Shown: piece by piece, positions 45,569 to 55,371 of the stretch
Layout of the letters: every line of letters begins with the position of its first letter
Position numbering within the stretch: the first letter of the stretch is position 1
Origin: Rhizobium leguminosarum
GTDB taxonomy: Bacteria; Pseudomonadota; Alphaproteobacteria; Rhizobiales; Rhizobiaceae
Assembly (NCBI RefSeq): GCF_017876795.1
Contig: NZ_JAGIOR010000001.1
Coordinates: 1,576,501 to 1,640,500 of the forward strand
DNA length: 64,000 nt
Direction of reading: 5' to 3'
The notes under the pieces: generated by a model
Seen by the model: only the letters and a program-made list of their open reading frames with translations
The model's database searches: none
Told to the model about the DNA's origin: nothing
Made by a program: the position numbers and the translations under genes

Positions 45569-47253
45569 GAAGTTATGCTCACCTCGCCATAACTTTACGA
45601 AAGGTTTGACGTAAGCCGGTGGGATCAGGCGCACATCATGACCAAATCGGGCAATCTCTCTCGCCCAATAATGAGCGCCACCGCATGCCTCCATGCCAAC
45701 TAGGCACGGAGGTATCCTTTCGAAGAATCGCAGTACTTCGGTCCGACGAAGTTTTCGATTGAACAAAGGCAAGCCTTCAGCGTCGGCTCCGTGTACTTGG
45801 AAGATGTGTTTGGCTAAATCCAACCCGATTGTGCTAGCTTGCTTCATGGAACGGTCCCTCCTTTGTGGCGTTCAAGCAACGACCACGTTTTAGCACTAGA
45901 TGCTGTCGGAGCGGGCCGTTCCACCTCATCACATCCGGTCGCCGCACTTGGCGGCTGCACCATTATCCCGCTTTCGACGGGCACGGGCTCAGGAGAACGG
46001 GGCTAAACTCAAGGTCGGCGTTTAAAGCCAAAAGGATTCCCGGTCCGTTCACCTGGATCCGTCAGGACTGATTGGGCCCTGAGGATTAGTGTTCTGATTA
46101 GGAGCTGTGCCTGCGCTTCAGGCGTTTTTCATGATCGCACCTTCGATTACGACGCCGGAGCTCACGTACTTCCAAAGTGCGACCAGTAATTTACGCGCCA
46201 GCGCCACGATCATCGGCGTTTTAAGTCGGCCGGCGTTACGTGCAATGCGCTCCTTGAACCATAACGTTAACGCCGATTTCGGTTGGTGCCGCAGCCATAG
46301 CCAGGCGAGTTCGACCATTGTCGCTCGCAAACGCGGATTTCCCGCTTTCGAGACACCTTGTTCGCGATTGACGTTGCCGCTTTGCCACGGGGAGGGCGCC
46401 AGGCCCGCGTAAGAGGCAACTTGCCGCCGATTATCGAAGTGTCTGAACAAACCTTCCGTGTAGAGTATCGTCGCGAACTCGGGACCAATTCCTCTGACCT
46501 TCAAAAGCGCGACCGCTCTTGCCGGCGTTTCCGGTGTCTCGCGGACGATCAAGGTATCTCGCTCTGCTTCCACGGCCTTGATTTGCGTTAGCAGTAATTC
46601 GAGACGATCGAGTTCTCTGCAAATTTCGGCTTTGAGATGCTTGGACAGAACCCTGCCATCTCCAGTTCGAAGCTCGTCCAGACGCTGGCGGCGATCTCGA
46701 CGTAGAGGCTCGTAATCTCGTACACCTTGGGCGAAGAGTAGCCCTTTGATGCGATTGACGTGGAAGACACGTTCCGCAATCAGGGTTTTCCGCTCCCGCC
46801 CGAGCCTGCGGATGTCTTCCTCATCCGGCGTGAGCAGCTTGACCATCGAGCAGGCACGCGGCTCGCCACGTTTCCATGCCATTAGAGCGCGGATTAAGGT
46901 TTCGCCGTCGATGCGATCCGTCTTTGCCCGGCGATGGCGGCGGGGCATGGCAATGGATGCGGCCTCGACAATATGGCTTTCGATCCAGGCTTCCTTGCTG
47001 AGCACCCGCCCCAACCAGAAGCCATCAAGCCCGACCTCGTGAATGACCACCAGCGGATAAAGCCTGTTCTTGCGCCGCTGACCTTTCTGGCGAAGTGCGG
47101 CAAAACACGAAAACAGGCCAGCGATGTCACCTCCGGAAACCGTATGGCGCGACATCTTCTCGCTTCCAGGCGACAACGCTGTCACCAGCCATGCCGATTT
47201 ACTGAGACCGTATGTTCTCGGGGTGAAGGCGGCTCACCCTCGCCGTAAGCTGA

Positions 47254-48185
47254 GAGCCTGACCGAAAAAGAGTTGAGTGAAATCAGCCAGTTGTGATTCT
47301 GTTTGTTTGCTTAGGACGAACGGAGACCACAATGGGCTGGACTGATTTCACCCGTCGGCAATATGCCCGACGCACAGTGCGGTATGCAAGCGATCTGACG
47401 GACCGGGAGTGGGGATTGATCTCGCCTTGCCTGCCTGGACCGAGGCGGTTGGGCAGGCCGCGCAGTACCGATCTTCGCGAGGTCGTGAATGCGTTGCTTT
47501 ACATCGCCACGACGGGGTGCCAGTGGCGGATGATGCCCAGAGATTTTCCACCTTTTACAACTGTGCAGTCCTATTTCTATGAATGGCGAGCGACAGGGTT
47601 ATGGGGTCGGATCAACCATCATCTTGTGATGGAGGCGCGTGACTTGGAAGGTCGGGAAGCCTCGCCGTCTGCGGGCGTGATCGACAGTCAAAGCGTGAAA
47701 ACCACGGAAAGCGGCGGAATTTCGGGCTATGACGCGGGCAAGAAGATAAAGGGACGCAAGCGTCATATCGTCGTCGACACGCTCGGACTGATGGTCGGCC
47801 TCATGGTTCACAGCGCCGATATTCAGGATCGCGACGGCGCGCCTGCGGTTCTCAAAACCATTCTCAAGCGCTGGCCGTGGCTGAGACATATCTTCGCCGA
47901 TGGTGGTTATGCCGGACCGAAGCTGAGGGGCGCACTGCAAAAGATCGCTGCGTTCACTCTCCAGATCGTCAAGCGGACCGACAAGGCCAAGGGCTTCGAG
48001 GTTCTGCCGCGTCGCTGGGTAGTGGAGCGCACCTTCGCATGGCTTGGCAGATGCCGACGATTGGCGAAGGATTGGGAAAAGTCCGTCGCCTCAGCCGAGG
48101 CCTGGGTCACTATCGCCCACATCCGGGTCCTGACACGACGCTTGGCAAGGTACGGATATCGTTGAAACCTTTTCGAGTCAGGCTC
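47254..48185 (+). mobile_element. IS5-family element (IS427/IS1031-like group), copy 2
   Basis: Same 932-bp element as 10628-11559, flanked by TGA (47251-47253 and 48186-48188). It lies in the 5' noncoding part of IS110 element Y(A); the uninterrupted target is visible in Y(B) near 59610. Confidence 0.93.
47332..48165 (+). CDS. IS5-family transposase (copy 2)
   Basis: Identical in translation to the transposase at 10706-11539: intact DDE regions AGVIDSQSVKTTESGG, HIFADGGYAGPKL and WVVERTFAWLGRCRR. Confidence 0.93.
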   Translation: MGWTDFTRRQYARRTVRYASDLTDREWGLISPCLPGPRRLGRPRSTDLREVVNALLYIATTGCQWRMMPRDFPPFTTVQSYFYEWRATGLWGRINHHLVMEARDLEGREASPSAGVIDSQSVKTTESGGISGYDAGKKIKGRKRHIVVDTLGLMVGLMVHSADIQDRDGAPAVLKTILKRWPWLRHIFADGGYAGPKLRGALQKIAAFTLQIVKRTDKAKGFEVLPRRWVVERTFAWLGRCRRLAKDWEKSVASAEAWVTIAHIRVLTRRLARYGYR

Positions 48186-48246
48186 TGAGATCGGGGGTTG
48201 CTTCGGAGTGGCCGAAGCCGAGCCCCAAGCTTAGCGAGGATGAACC

Positions 48247-49365
48247 ATGGATCAGCATAGCAGACTTTTCGTCGGTCTGGACGTCTCGAAACTGAAGATT
48301 TCTGTAGCCGTCGCGGATGGCGAGCGGGGTGGTGAGGTGCGATTTTTCGGAGACATATCCTCAGATCCAGCCTCGGTTGCGAACGTCGTGCAAAAGCTGG
48401 CCAAGCGAGGAGCTAAGCTCCACTTCTGCTATGAGGCAGGTCCTACAGGTTACGAACTCTACCGTCAGCTCCTCGAGATGGGTCATGACTGCGTGGTGGT
48501 GGCGCCGGCACTAATTCCCAAGCGTCCCGGAGATCGGGTGAAGACGAACCGGCGCGATGCGGTCAGCCTGGCACGACTACATCGTGCTGGTGAACTGACA
48601 GCGGTCTGGGTACCGGACCGGGGGCATGAGGCTATGCGCGATCTCGTGCGGGCACGCGAGGCTGCGCAGGAGGCACAAAAGCGAGCACGTCAGCAGCTTC
48701 AGTCGTTCCTACTTCGACATGGCCGCATCTATTCGGGCCGCTCATCCTGGTCGCTGGCGCATATGCGGTGGATATCGACTCTGAAGTTCGAGCATCCAGC
48801 CCACTTCGTTGTGCTGAAGGAATACTGCCAGGCGATCGAGGATGCCGAGGTGCGCTTGAAGCGTCTGACCGATCTGATCTCGGAGACTGTCAAATCCTGG
48901 ACGATGGCTCCTGTTGTCGAAGCCTATCAGGCGTTGCGAGGCGTGTCGTTGATTGCCGCCGTCGTCTTTGTTGCCGAAATTGGCGACATCCGCCGCTTCG
49001 AAAATCCCCGCCAACTGATGGCCTTTCTTGGCCTCGTTCCGTCAGAGAGCTCGACAGGTGAACATGTCAAACGTGGCGGCATCACTAAGGCCGGAAACTC
49101 TCGGGCCCGTCGCATGTTGATCGAAGGCGCATGGGCTTACCGCTTCCCTGCGCGGGTAAGTCGAACCAAGCAAGCGCAGTTGGAAGGTTTGCCGAGAAGC
49201 GTTCGCGAAATAGCGTGGAAGGGCCAACTTCGGCTCTGCTCTCGCTATCGAAAGATGATCCTCGCGGGGAAGCACAAGGCCATCGCAATCACTGCGATCG
49301 CTAGAGAAATGGGGGCCTTCCTGTGGGCTATCGGTCAGGAAGTGCAACCGGCTCACCAAGCTTAG
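48247..49365 (+). CDS. IS110-family transposase Y (copy A)
   Basis: A 372-aa DEDD/serine transposase. RuvC-like domain: RLFVGLDVSKLKISVAVADG (Asp), LHFCYEAGPTGYELYRQL (Glu), RVKTNRRDAVSLARL (Asp). The C-terminal Transposase_20 domain has the Ser-containing LGLVPSESSTGEHVKRGG and ITKAGNSRARRMLIEGAWAY. Full length and identical to copy B. IS110 enzymes work with a bridge RNA made from the element's noncoding end and insert without target duplications. Confidence 0.93.
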   Translation: MDQHSRLFVGLDVSKLKISVAVADGERGGEVRFFGDISSDPASVANVVQKLAKRGAKLHFCYEAGPTGYELYRQLLEMGHDCVVVAPALIPKRPGDRVKTNRRDAVSLARLHRAGELTAVWVPDRGHEAMRDLVRAREAAQEAQKRARQQLQSFLLRHGRIYSGRSSWSLAHMRWISTLKFEHPAHFVVLKEYCQAIEDAEVRLKRLTDLISETVKSWTMAPVVEAYQALRGVSLIAAVVFVAEIGDIRRFENPRQLMAFLGLVPSESSTGEHVKRGGITKAGNSRARRMLIEGAWAYRFPARVSRTKQAQLEGLPRSVREIAWKGQLRLCSRYRKMILAGKHKAIAITAIAREMGAFLWAIGQEVQPAHQA

Positions 49366-49840
49366 CCAACCACCCCCCATATCGCGCATTACAAAGAGGA
49401 GACAAGATCGATCATCTGCTGATGCTCAATGTTGGAGGCAGGGCCCCGGTCGGGGAATCTTCGATGGAACTGAGTGGCCGACTACGTCGATGCCCGTGCT
49501 AAGATAGAAGCAGCCCCAGGCGTACACACGGAAATGCGGTATCCAACCCGCGTATAAGAGTTTGCAAACCGTCGTCTTGAGGTCCTGTCTCCTACATTGC
49601 GCATTAGCTACACTATGCAGGACCAGCCATTGTTGGCGGGATGAGCAGTCATGGCCACGCCGCTTGCAAATGAACATAAGAGAGTTCCAACGAGACGAAA
49701 ATTGCTCCAAGATCAAGAGGGGTAGCGGTCTGTGCTTGAGTTTGATCTGCTGTCATCGGCATGATTGGCCTCCAGAGAGTTTTCTAGCGACCTCACTCTG
49801 CCACGGTGCAGGCCGCTACTCACCCTTGATGGGATCTCAA

Positions 49841-50574
49841 GGCGAGCAGGGCTGGATCACTTTCGCAAGCGCCATATCGGAAATGAAGATTAGCTGGCTG
49901 AACGTCAGCTGTGCGCCCCGTTATGTGGGTCGTTCAGGCATTCGGAGCGGGGCTTCAGGCTGCTGTCGCTATGGCGAGCAGAGGAGCTGGGAAGGTCTTA
50001 TGGCATCGAAAAGTCGGCGATGCTGTCGGTTTGATGTTCTGATTCAGGACCGTGGGAGGCAAAGCCCGGACCCAGCGCGCTTGAAGGATTGGCCGTATCG
50101 AGTTCGGTGAATGGGTTCACGTTGGTGCGGGCAGACGCCCGGTCCGCCTGCGAAACCCAATCGAGGTTCCGGCCACCGACCGTCAGACCACTCACAGTCT
50201 CAGAGGAGGGCGTTGTGCCAGAGTGCTCCAATCGCCGGCGACCTGGGCATTGCGGGCTGTTTGAACTTCTTGCCCTTGAGCTGCATGTGGTCGAAAGCTC
50301 ACCACTCATCTCATCATCGAGCATCTGCAGCGCGCCACCGATATGGTCGCCGTCGATTTGTGAGACATAGACGACACCTGACTCTCCGGCGCCGCCATTG
50401 CGGCGGGCTGCCATTGATCTCGACCGCCACTGCCCGAGACAGTCAAGCAGCCTGAGTAGCTCTTTATTCACTCAAAGGTGGGTTTCTCCTTCGCGGTAGA
50501 CGCAAAAATTGTAAATGTCCGGCTAGCCCACGACCTTCCAACACGACCGGCCAGAAACTTAGGATGTCTTCGAA
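49841..50574. other. Interval with one doubtful ORF
   Basis: Beyond the 5' end of X(A) there is no recognisable gene before the AraC-type regulator. A 157-codon minus-strand frame (50471-49998) has a non-random-looking C-terminal part (SGLTVGGRNLDWVSQADRAS), but no good ribosome-binding site or known domain, so I do not call it as a gene. Confidence 0.35.
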
Positions 50575-51282
50575 TTGCATGCTTCGTTCCTGGCCGCATA
50601 CCTCGGCTCGGATCCAGTAATGGCAAACTCTCTGTCGCGCATAGCAAGTTCGCTGCGGCAAGTCGACGTTATCGATCACCGGCGGCTGCAACCGGGACGC
50701 TCTGCACAAATCCTCATCGTCGATTGCCGACAGCAGGGGAGAGACGAGCACACGTCTGCAAAACTCTCTCCCGAACTGCTACGGCTGGCACTGGTTTCCG
50801 AAAACAACGTGCACCGTGCCGTGATTTTTGCCAGTGGATTTTCCGACTATCTGATGTGGCCCCTGATTGAGCGGGAAGTTCTCAGCCGGCTCGCCGGTTG
50901 CGTCGCCGAGATCGAACGGCGATCTGGCGGGCGATTCTTCTCTGCTGACCCGCTTGTGCAGAAATCATGCGATTTGCTGGCGCAGCGCGTCGACCAGCGG
51001 ACCGCTCTCAGCGAGCTGGCGCGGATGGTCGGCAGCAACAGGACCACGCTCGTCGACCGGTTTGAAGGCTCCTTCGGTTGCGGGCCGATGACCTGGCTGC
51101 GCCATTACCGCATGGCCGAGGCGGCCCAGCGCTTGCGGAGCGGACGCGAAAGCGTCGCTAACATCGCGGAATCGTTGGGTTACGAAAACAGCAACAACTT
51201 CTCGACGGCGTTCAGGGCCATCCATGGCGTCTCGCCACTGCAGTACCGCAAAATGGCATTGCGCAGAGAAAAGCCTGTCTGA
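50575..51282 (+). CDS. AraC-family transcriptional regulator
   Basis: Up to 235 aa (TTG 50575), or 220 aa from the ATG at 50620. The C-terminal ~100 residues form the two helix-turn-helix motifs of AraC/XylS proteins: RTALSELARMVGSNRTTLVD and RESVANIAESLGYENSNNFS followed by AFRAIHGVSPLQYRKM. The N-terminal part is short and without a recognisable cupin, so the effector is unknown. It lies directly upstream of four co-directional small genes and probably controls them (inference from position). Confidence 0.82.
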   Translation: MHASFLAAYLGSDPVMANSLSRIASSLRQVDVIDHRRLQPGRSAQILIVDCRQQGRDEHTSAKLSPELLRLALVSENNVHRAVIFASGFSDYLMWPLIEREVLSRLAGCVAEIERRSGGRFFSADPLVQKSCDLLAQRVDQRTALSELARMVGSNRTTLVDRFEGSFGCGPMTWLRHYRMAEAAQRLRSGRESVANIAESLGYENSNNFSTAFRAIHGVSPLQYRKMALRREKPV

Positions 51283-51414
51283 CCCAAAGGTGGAGACCGG
51301 AACGGCCTGGTATACATCCAGTGAGAGCAGGTGACAGTAATGCACTCAATGGTTACAACCGGAGCCCTCGCGGCTCTCTAAGCAACGTTGATCTCACAGC
51401 AGGAGATACAAGCA

Positions 51415-52289
51415 TGCCAAGCACATCCGCAGTGAATATCAAGGAACACGAGCAGGCCTATTCAAACAAGGGCTACGACGCAGCACGTGCCTTCTTTCAT
51501 GCCAAGCCACTAGTTCTGGCCCAGACAAACGCCGCCCCCCCGAGCGATGATACGATCGCTAACGACCAGGGCACGGTACAGTTCCACCTCATTGGCCAAA
51601 AAACCGATGATCCAAAATACAGCGGTATCATGAACGAGAACCAGGACAATCTCCTGGCGATGGGTGGCCTCATTTACGACTACATGCATACGAACTATCC
51701 CAATATCGACTCGAAAAAACTCGACCTAAACACCTGGACAAACGTCGTTGGCTATATCCCCGATCTTGCAGTCGGAGCGCAGAAGCAGAAGACCTACTCG
51801 AATAAGTTTGCCGGCACATCCGTTTCCGGCACCTTCCTCTCACTGATTGCCAAGGCCATCGTCACTGATGGGGCATCCTTGCTGACGGACTTCCAGTCCT
51901 TCCTGACCCAGATGGGCAACCTAACGTTCAGCGCCAGCAGCAAGGCGCAGCAATACAAGGCGTTGACGTGCACCTATCAGAGCTACCTGCTTGACAACGG
52001 AGCCGGCGGATATTTCGATTATGGCGCCATCGTTTTACGGCAGATCGAGTTCAAGGAATACTTCCTCGAGCTGAAGTCTTCCTGCTCCTCGACGCAATAC
52101 GTCAACATTGACATGGACTACACGGAGGTCACCAACCTCATTCAGACGCGGCGCATCCGAAAGGGCGGCCCCGATTATCAGAACTTCCAGGATCTGGTGA
52201 ACAAGAACTCCAACGAGCAGTTCAAGAGGGCCAAGAACTTCTTCAACGGAGGCTCAACTCCGCAAAACGACATCAAACCCCAGGTCTGA
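51415..52289 (+). CDS. Unknown protein 1 of the AraC-linked cluster
   Basis: A 291-aa protein from ATG 51415 (MPSTSAVNIKEHEQAYSNKG), preceded by AGCAGGAGA; the frame is open back to 51321. No signal peptide or strong membrane segment. It shares local features with the next gene product: LDLNTWTNVVGYIPD here against LDPRTWQNAVQMIPS there, and a later LTC followed by an aromatic/Gly segment, so the two may be diverged relatives. Family not recognised. Confidence 0.7.
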
Positions 52290-52454
52290 TTGTTCAGACC
52301 TCGATCTCAAACAATGCAGCTAATCAGACAACGGTGTGGGATAAAACCTGCTCCACGCAAGGCGACAGGGTAATCCGGAACACATCGCGACTGCGGGTGC
52401 TCTGTCGCGCTGCCTGGGGCGGCGATGTCCGCTGCCGCTTCCGGAGGAACCGAC

Positions 52455-53027
52455 ATGAACCCATTCGCGAAAACAGTTGCGGGTCTATTCACAGTCATCG
52501 GGCCCAAGAGCAATACACCCCTCGAAGCAGAGAGAATTTGCTCTGCCCTGATCCAGAAACTGTCGGAAGACCCGTCACGCAACCTAGACCCACGTACCTG
52601 GCAGAATGCGGTACAGATGATCCCGAGTCAGGTGGAAAGTGCGATAACGTCGCAGACGTTGAACCGCACAATGCCGCTTGGCGATTTGCCTGGCGCCCTT
52701 GCGTCGATCTGCGCCAATGGCGCGAGCGGAGGTCGCTCCTCTGCCGACCTGGCAAAGCCGATCGTATCCTACCTGAGCAAGTACGGGGAACCGACCGCGT
52801 TCAATTTCCTGGTCCTGGATCAAAGCGACAGTTCTGAGATCCACCTGAATCTGACATGCCTGAATGTGACCGACGGTCCCGATTTCGGGAATTTCAGCAT
52901 CACCTCGACCTTCCTTGCGGCATCGCTGAACCTGTCGAACAAACAAACGCAGTCTACCATCACGAGGGTTTTCGGCTCTTTCGGCCCGCCGGACGAGCAG
53001 CCCTTCTATCTGCGCATCTTCGCCTGA
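52455..53027 (+). CDS. Unknown protein 2 of the AraC-linked cluster
   Basis: A 190-aa protein from ATG 52455 (MNPFAKTVAGLFTVIGPKSN), chosen because GGAGG lies 8 bp upstream; an in-frame ATG at 52425 has no such site. It contains NLDPRTWQNAVQMIPSQVES and a C-terminal beta-rich part (FLVLDQSDSSEIHLNLTCLN). Locally similar to the preceding gene product. Family not recognised. Confidence 0.7.
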   Translation: MNPFAKTVAGLFTVIGPKSNTPLEAERICSALIQKLSEDPSRNLDPRTWQNAVQMIPSQVESAITSQTLNRTMPLGDLPGALASICANGASGGRSSADLAKPIVSYLSKYGEPTAFNFLVLDQSDSSEIHLNLTCLNVTDGPDFGNFSITSTFLAASLNLSNKQTQSTITRVFGSFGPPDEQPFYLRIFA

Positions 53028-53062
53028 TCGAAAGCCCGCCAACATCCAACTCAACGGAGATT

Positions 53063-53527
53063 ATGATGATTATCGCAGCCTGCACTGACGATAGAATGGT
53101 CGAAGACATTGCCCGCAATGCCGCCGAGGGCAATCACCACGTCTTTGGCAAATGGTACAAAGTATTTGACAAAGGCATTCCTGACCTCCGCGCGACGGAA
53201 GACCTGTTCATCGTTGCCCATGGCGCGGCCTTCGGCGACGAAGGCCAGCCCGTCATCGGCAGCAAGGGGGATGACTTTTACCTGACTGCCCGTGATCTGA
53301 ACACAAACCTGACGGTCTTTCCCGATGGCTATTCTGGCCGCGTCTACGTGTATGCCTGCCTTTCGGCAGCTCCTGGCGCCGGCGGGTTGAGCTTTGTCGA
53401 GTCCTACAAGGCACTCATTGGCCAAAGCTTTCCAAAACTGACTGCCTGGGGCCAGACGGGAAAGCCCTCAGGCCCCTTGCCCCTGCCGACGGACAAGTCC
53501 TGGATCGAAGCGCGCAACGGACAATAG
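53063..53527 (+). CDS. Small protein with clan-CD (caspase-like) peptidase dyad pattern
   Basis: 154 aa, start MMIIAACTDDRMVEDIARNA behind AACGGAGA. A hydrophobic strand ends in His-Gly (EDLFIVAHGAAF, His53), and a second strand ends in Ala-Cys-x-Ser-Ala (GRVYVYACLSAAPGAGG, Cys99), preceded by LTARDLNTNLTVFPDGYSGR. This is the spacing and context of the His/Cys dyad in caspase/CHAT/C80-type peptidases, in a very compact form. No CHAT partner domain is attached. The enzymatic call is inference from the motif pattern alone. Confidence 0.55.
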   Translation: MMIIAACTDDRMVEDIARNAAEGNHHVFGKWYKVFDKGIPDLRATEDLFIVAHGAAFGDEGQPVIGSKGDDFYLTARDLNTNLTVFPDGYSGRVYVYACLSAAPGAGGLSFVESYKALIGQSFPKLTAWGQTGKPSGPLPLPTDKSWIEARNGQ

Positions 53528-53607
53528 TCCTCCGCCGCGCCGGCCTGCAGGGCCAGGAAGTAACGTTGCAATCACGCTTTAGCTGATCACAAATGGAGTT
53601 AAGAACG

Positions 53608-53847
53608 ATGTCTGATTGGGAAAACGTCTCTGTGAAGCATGCTGACGGAGGGGATCATTTGCTCGAAGGTGGAACCGGAAGTGGCGGTGAGAAGGTATTT
53701 GCCTGCGGCAAATTCGCTTCCGACAAGCGCCCGAGGAAAGGCGAGAAGTACGATATCACCGCAACGCCCCAGGGCGGAGTCTTCGCAATGGATTGGACCG
53801 CCACCTGCACGTTCTCAGGAGAGACGTCTGAGTTCAAAGTCGAGTAG
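53608..53847 (+). CDS. Small unknown protein 4 of the AraC-linked cluster
   Basis: 79 aa from ATG 53608 (MSDWENVSVKHADGGDHLLE), with GGAG upstream. Gly/Thr-rich with alternating hydrophobics (YDITATPQGGVFAMDWTATC), probably a small beta barrel or sandwich. Two cysteines. No signal peptide. Last gene of the cluster, 80 bp after the peptidase-like gene. Family not recognised. Confidence 0.6.
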   Translation: MSDWENVSVKHADGGDHLLEGGTGSGGEKVFACGKFASDKRPRKGEKYDITATPQGGVFAMDWTATCTFSGETSEFKVE

Positions 53848-54088
53848 AATAAATCATCCGAGGCGCCCTTCTCCAGGGCGCCTCCCGCAGGGAACTAAGG
53901 AAACCGCCGTCCAGGCCGCGCCGTTGCCCCGGGCGGGATCCCGGGCGAGTCACGTCCAGATTCTTGGCTCCTAAGCGGTCGTCCGAATCTCCGGAGCGCT
54001 CAAGGCTTCCTATACCGACGAACTCACCGCCATCATCAACGGTCGTCGCCGCGCGCGAAAACGCTTCACTCGGCTGTGACCCCGCATC

Positions 54089-54442
54089 TTGCCTCCGTGC
54101 ACCACCGCCGCCGGTAACGAAGCGGCCGACATCGCGAAGCGATTAGCGGTCGAGATGGGAATGAGAAATGAGCGCGCTCAACGCGTTTGGGACATAGTTG
54201 CACTCAATTCGACGCCCTCTGTTGCTCTGTACAAGGAGACAGACGTTTCCCTTTGCACACCGCCATCGGTCTGGACGTCATCGGCTATCGGTCCGCTCTG
54301 ACCTCGGCGGAAGAGATGAGCACAATCCTGGAGGAACACCCCCGCTTGAAGCTCAAGGAGCAGCTTACCACGTGCTTTTTCCACATCGCCGACGCCGCGC
54401 CAGAAACGACGTTCGACAACTTCGTAAGGGATTACGGCCCGC
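54089..54442 (+). pseudogene. HD-domain phosphohydrolase fragment, frameshifted
   Basis: The first frame reads NEAADIAKRLAVEMGMRNER and AQRVWDIVALNSTPSVALYK; after a one-base shift near 54250 the second reads TAIGLDVIGYRSALTSAEEM and LKEQLTTCFFHIADAAPETT. The order and wording match the C-terminal half of HD-family hydrolases. The N-terminal half with the HD metal motif is not recognisable upstream. Confidence 0.55.
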
Positions 54443-54529
54443 CCATGCGTCGCGATCGAGGATGACGATGGAGATGGTCGAGCTGCCATGGGGGCTGCGT
54501 CCCCGCGAGGGCGGCCCGCGCGCCGTAGG

Positions 54530-54745
54530 AAATCCCGGCCGACGCGTTGAGGCCGGTCACGTCTTTGATTTTCGCGCGTATCTCCACCGCGATCTCGGTG
54601 GCGATCTTCATACCCTTGAGATTTTCAGTGACATCGAGATAGGCCTCGTCGAGCGAGAGCTGCTCAATCATCGGTGTGTATTCGGCGAAGATCTCGCGGA
54701 TCTGCTGCGACACCGCCTTATAGACATCGAAGCGCGGCGGCACGA
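54530..54745 (-). pseudogene. dinB: DNA polymerase IV (DinB) internal fragment
   Basis: About 70 residues (RFDVYKAVSQQIREIFAEYT, QLSLDEAYLDVTENL, IRAKIKDVTGLNASAGISY) from the palm domain of Y-family polymerases, including the SLDEAYLD metal-binding motif. Both ends are missing: after AGISY the frame becomes unrelated, and upstream nothing matches. A relic only. Confidence 0.82.
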
Positions 54746-55194
54746 AAAATCAGATCCTGACATTTCCGCTTTGCGGTAGACGTCAAGAACCTGTTCATCG
54801 TCCAGTTTTCGCCGGACGGAACGGTCTCGGGGCTCTCGGGGGGAGGGCGGCGGTCAAGCGAAAGAAGCCGACGTCCGACCAAAAGATTCCAGACTGATAA
54901 ACTTAGCCGGCGGCGGCCTCTTCAACGCCCTGAAAACTATCGCTCAGCCCGACGGAAACAAAGCGGGCATGAGTTACCAAAATCGCCGCGCCTGGCGCGG
55001 CCGTTGTCGTCAACTGACCGGCATTGAGATGCGATGCGGCATTAGTGGTTCGTGGCCTGACGCCTTTGGCTACCTGTTCCACATCATGCCGAACGCGGCA
55101 CGATCACACGCATCCCGGTCGCTGCGATGCAGTTGTAGGATCCGCACCAACGCCATGAAAACAGACAATAATAGGGTTGCCGCACAGAGCCTTG
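54746..55194. other. Non-coding debris between DinB fragment and IS21 element C
   Basis: No ORF here shows a recognisable domain or start. It looks like degenerate former coding sequence. Confidence 0.4.
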
Positions 55195-55371
55195 CCCTAG
55201 CTGCGGGTTTCGCAAAGTCACGGACAGGGATTTCAGTAAGTCGCGGACACCGATTTCACTAAGTACGGGACAGTGATTTCACAAAGTCGCGGACAGTGTC
55301 GCGACAGATTTTGATCGATTTTCGTGTGCGCCGATCTGGCACTTTGCCCTCGTGGTTTGAGCGAGGACAAG

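Larger units (their letters stand above)
40968..45847 (-). pseudogene. IS110-family transposase Z, split by RIT and frameshifted
   Basis: The N-terminal part (45847-45595) reads MKQASTIGLDLAKHIFQVHG (RuvC-like DEDD Asp), LVGMEACGGAHYWAREI (Glu) and ends YVKPFVK. After the RIT element the C-terminal part resumes as VKRGKTDAADAEAISEAVIR (41750 downwards), followed by the Transposase_20 domain LTTIPGVGAITATTIKAVVP and AWMGLTPRPHSSGGKERLG. A one-base shift near 41095 moves it into the frame AAVALANKMARIIWALLTKG, ending at 40968. Two independent lesions, so inactive. Confidence 0.85.
40698..45924 (-). mobile_element. IS110-family element Z, interrupted by a RIT element
   Basis: Its inverted ends are GTGGAACGGCCCGC at 40698-40711 and the reverse complement at 45911-45924 (14 bp). 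Between them lie the two halves of one IS110-family transposase separated by the RIT element 41754-45568. Noncoding stretches at both ends may hold the bridge-RNA region known for IS110 elements. Its outer right end abuts the 3' end of IS110 element X(A). Confidence 0.75.
47207..49680 (+). mobile_element. IS110-family element Y, copy A (contains an IS5 element)
   Basis: 1539 bp once the nested IS5 and its TGA duplication are subtracted, exactly the length of copy B (58117-59655). Subterminal inverted repeats TATGTTC (47211-47217) and GAACATA (49672-49678) sit a few bases inside the boundaries, as in the IS1111 group. The noncoding 3' segment of 315 bp (49366-49680) is where an IS1111-type bridge RNA would be expected. 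Confidence 0.82.
46118..49762 (-). pseudogene. IS110-family transposase X(A), split by element Y
   Basis: The 5' part (49762-49681) reads MPMTADQTQAQTATPLDLGA then IFVSLEL behind a GGAGG site. The main part (47204-46118) continues SKSAWLVTALSPGSEKMSRH to the end, with the DEDD region AKTDRIDGETLI and Transposase_20 domain LLKVRGIGPEFATILY and PSPWQSGNVNREQGVSKAGN. Joining the halves at the CT core leaves the frame off by one base here, unlike X(B). The 355-aa downstream frame alone lacks the first catalytic Asp. Confidence 0.82.
45925..49840 (-). mobile_element. IS110-family element X(A), interrupted by element Y
   Basis: Defined by comparison with X(B) at 57990-60940. Both share a 3' noncoding block (GGATCCAGGTGA, CCGTTCTCCTGAGCC, AAGCGGGATAATGGTGC) and a 5' block (GATCCCAT and GGCAGAGTGAGGT) around a related transposase. 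The outer limits are approximate. It contains Y(A), which in turn contains IS5. Confidence 0.65.

Noticed and set aside
53930-54088. Short protein-like stretch (ISGALKASYTDELTAIINGR) in the debris region
   Set aside because: Only ~30 codons, with no start and no recognised family; too little to call.
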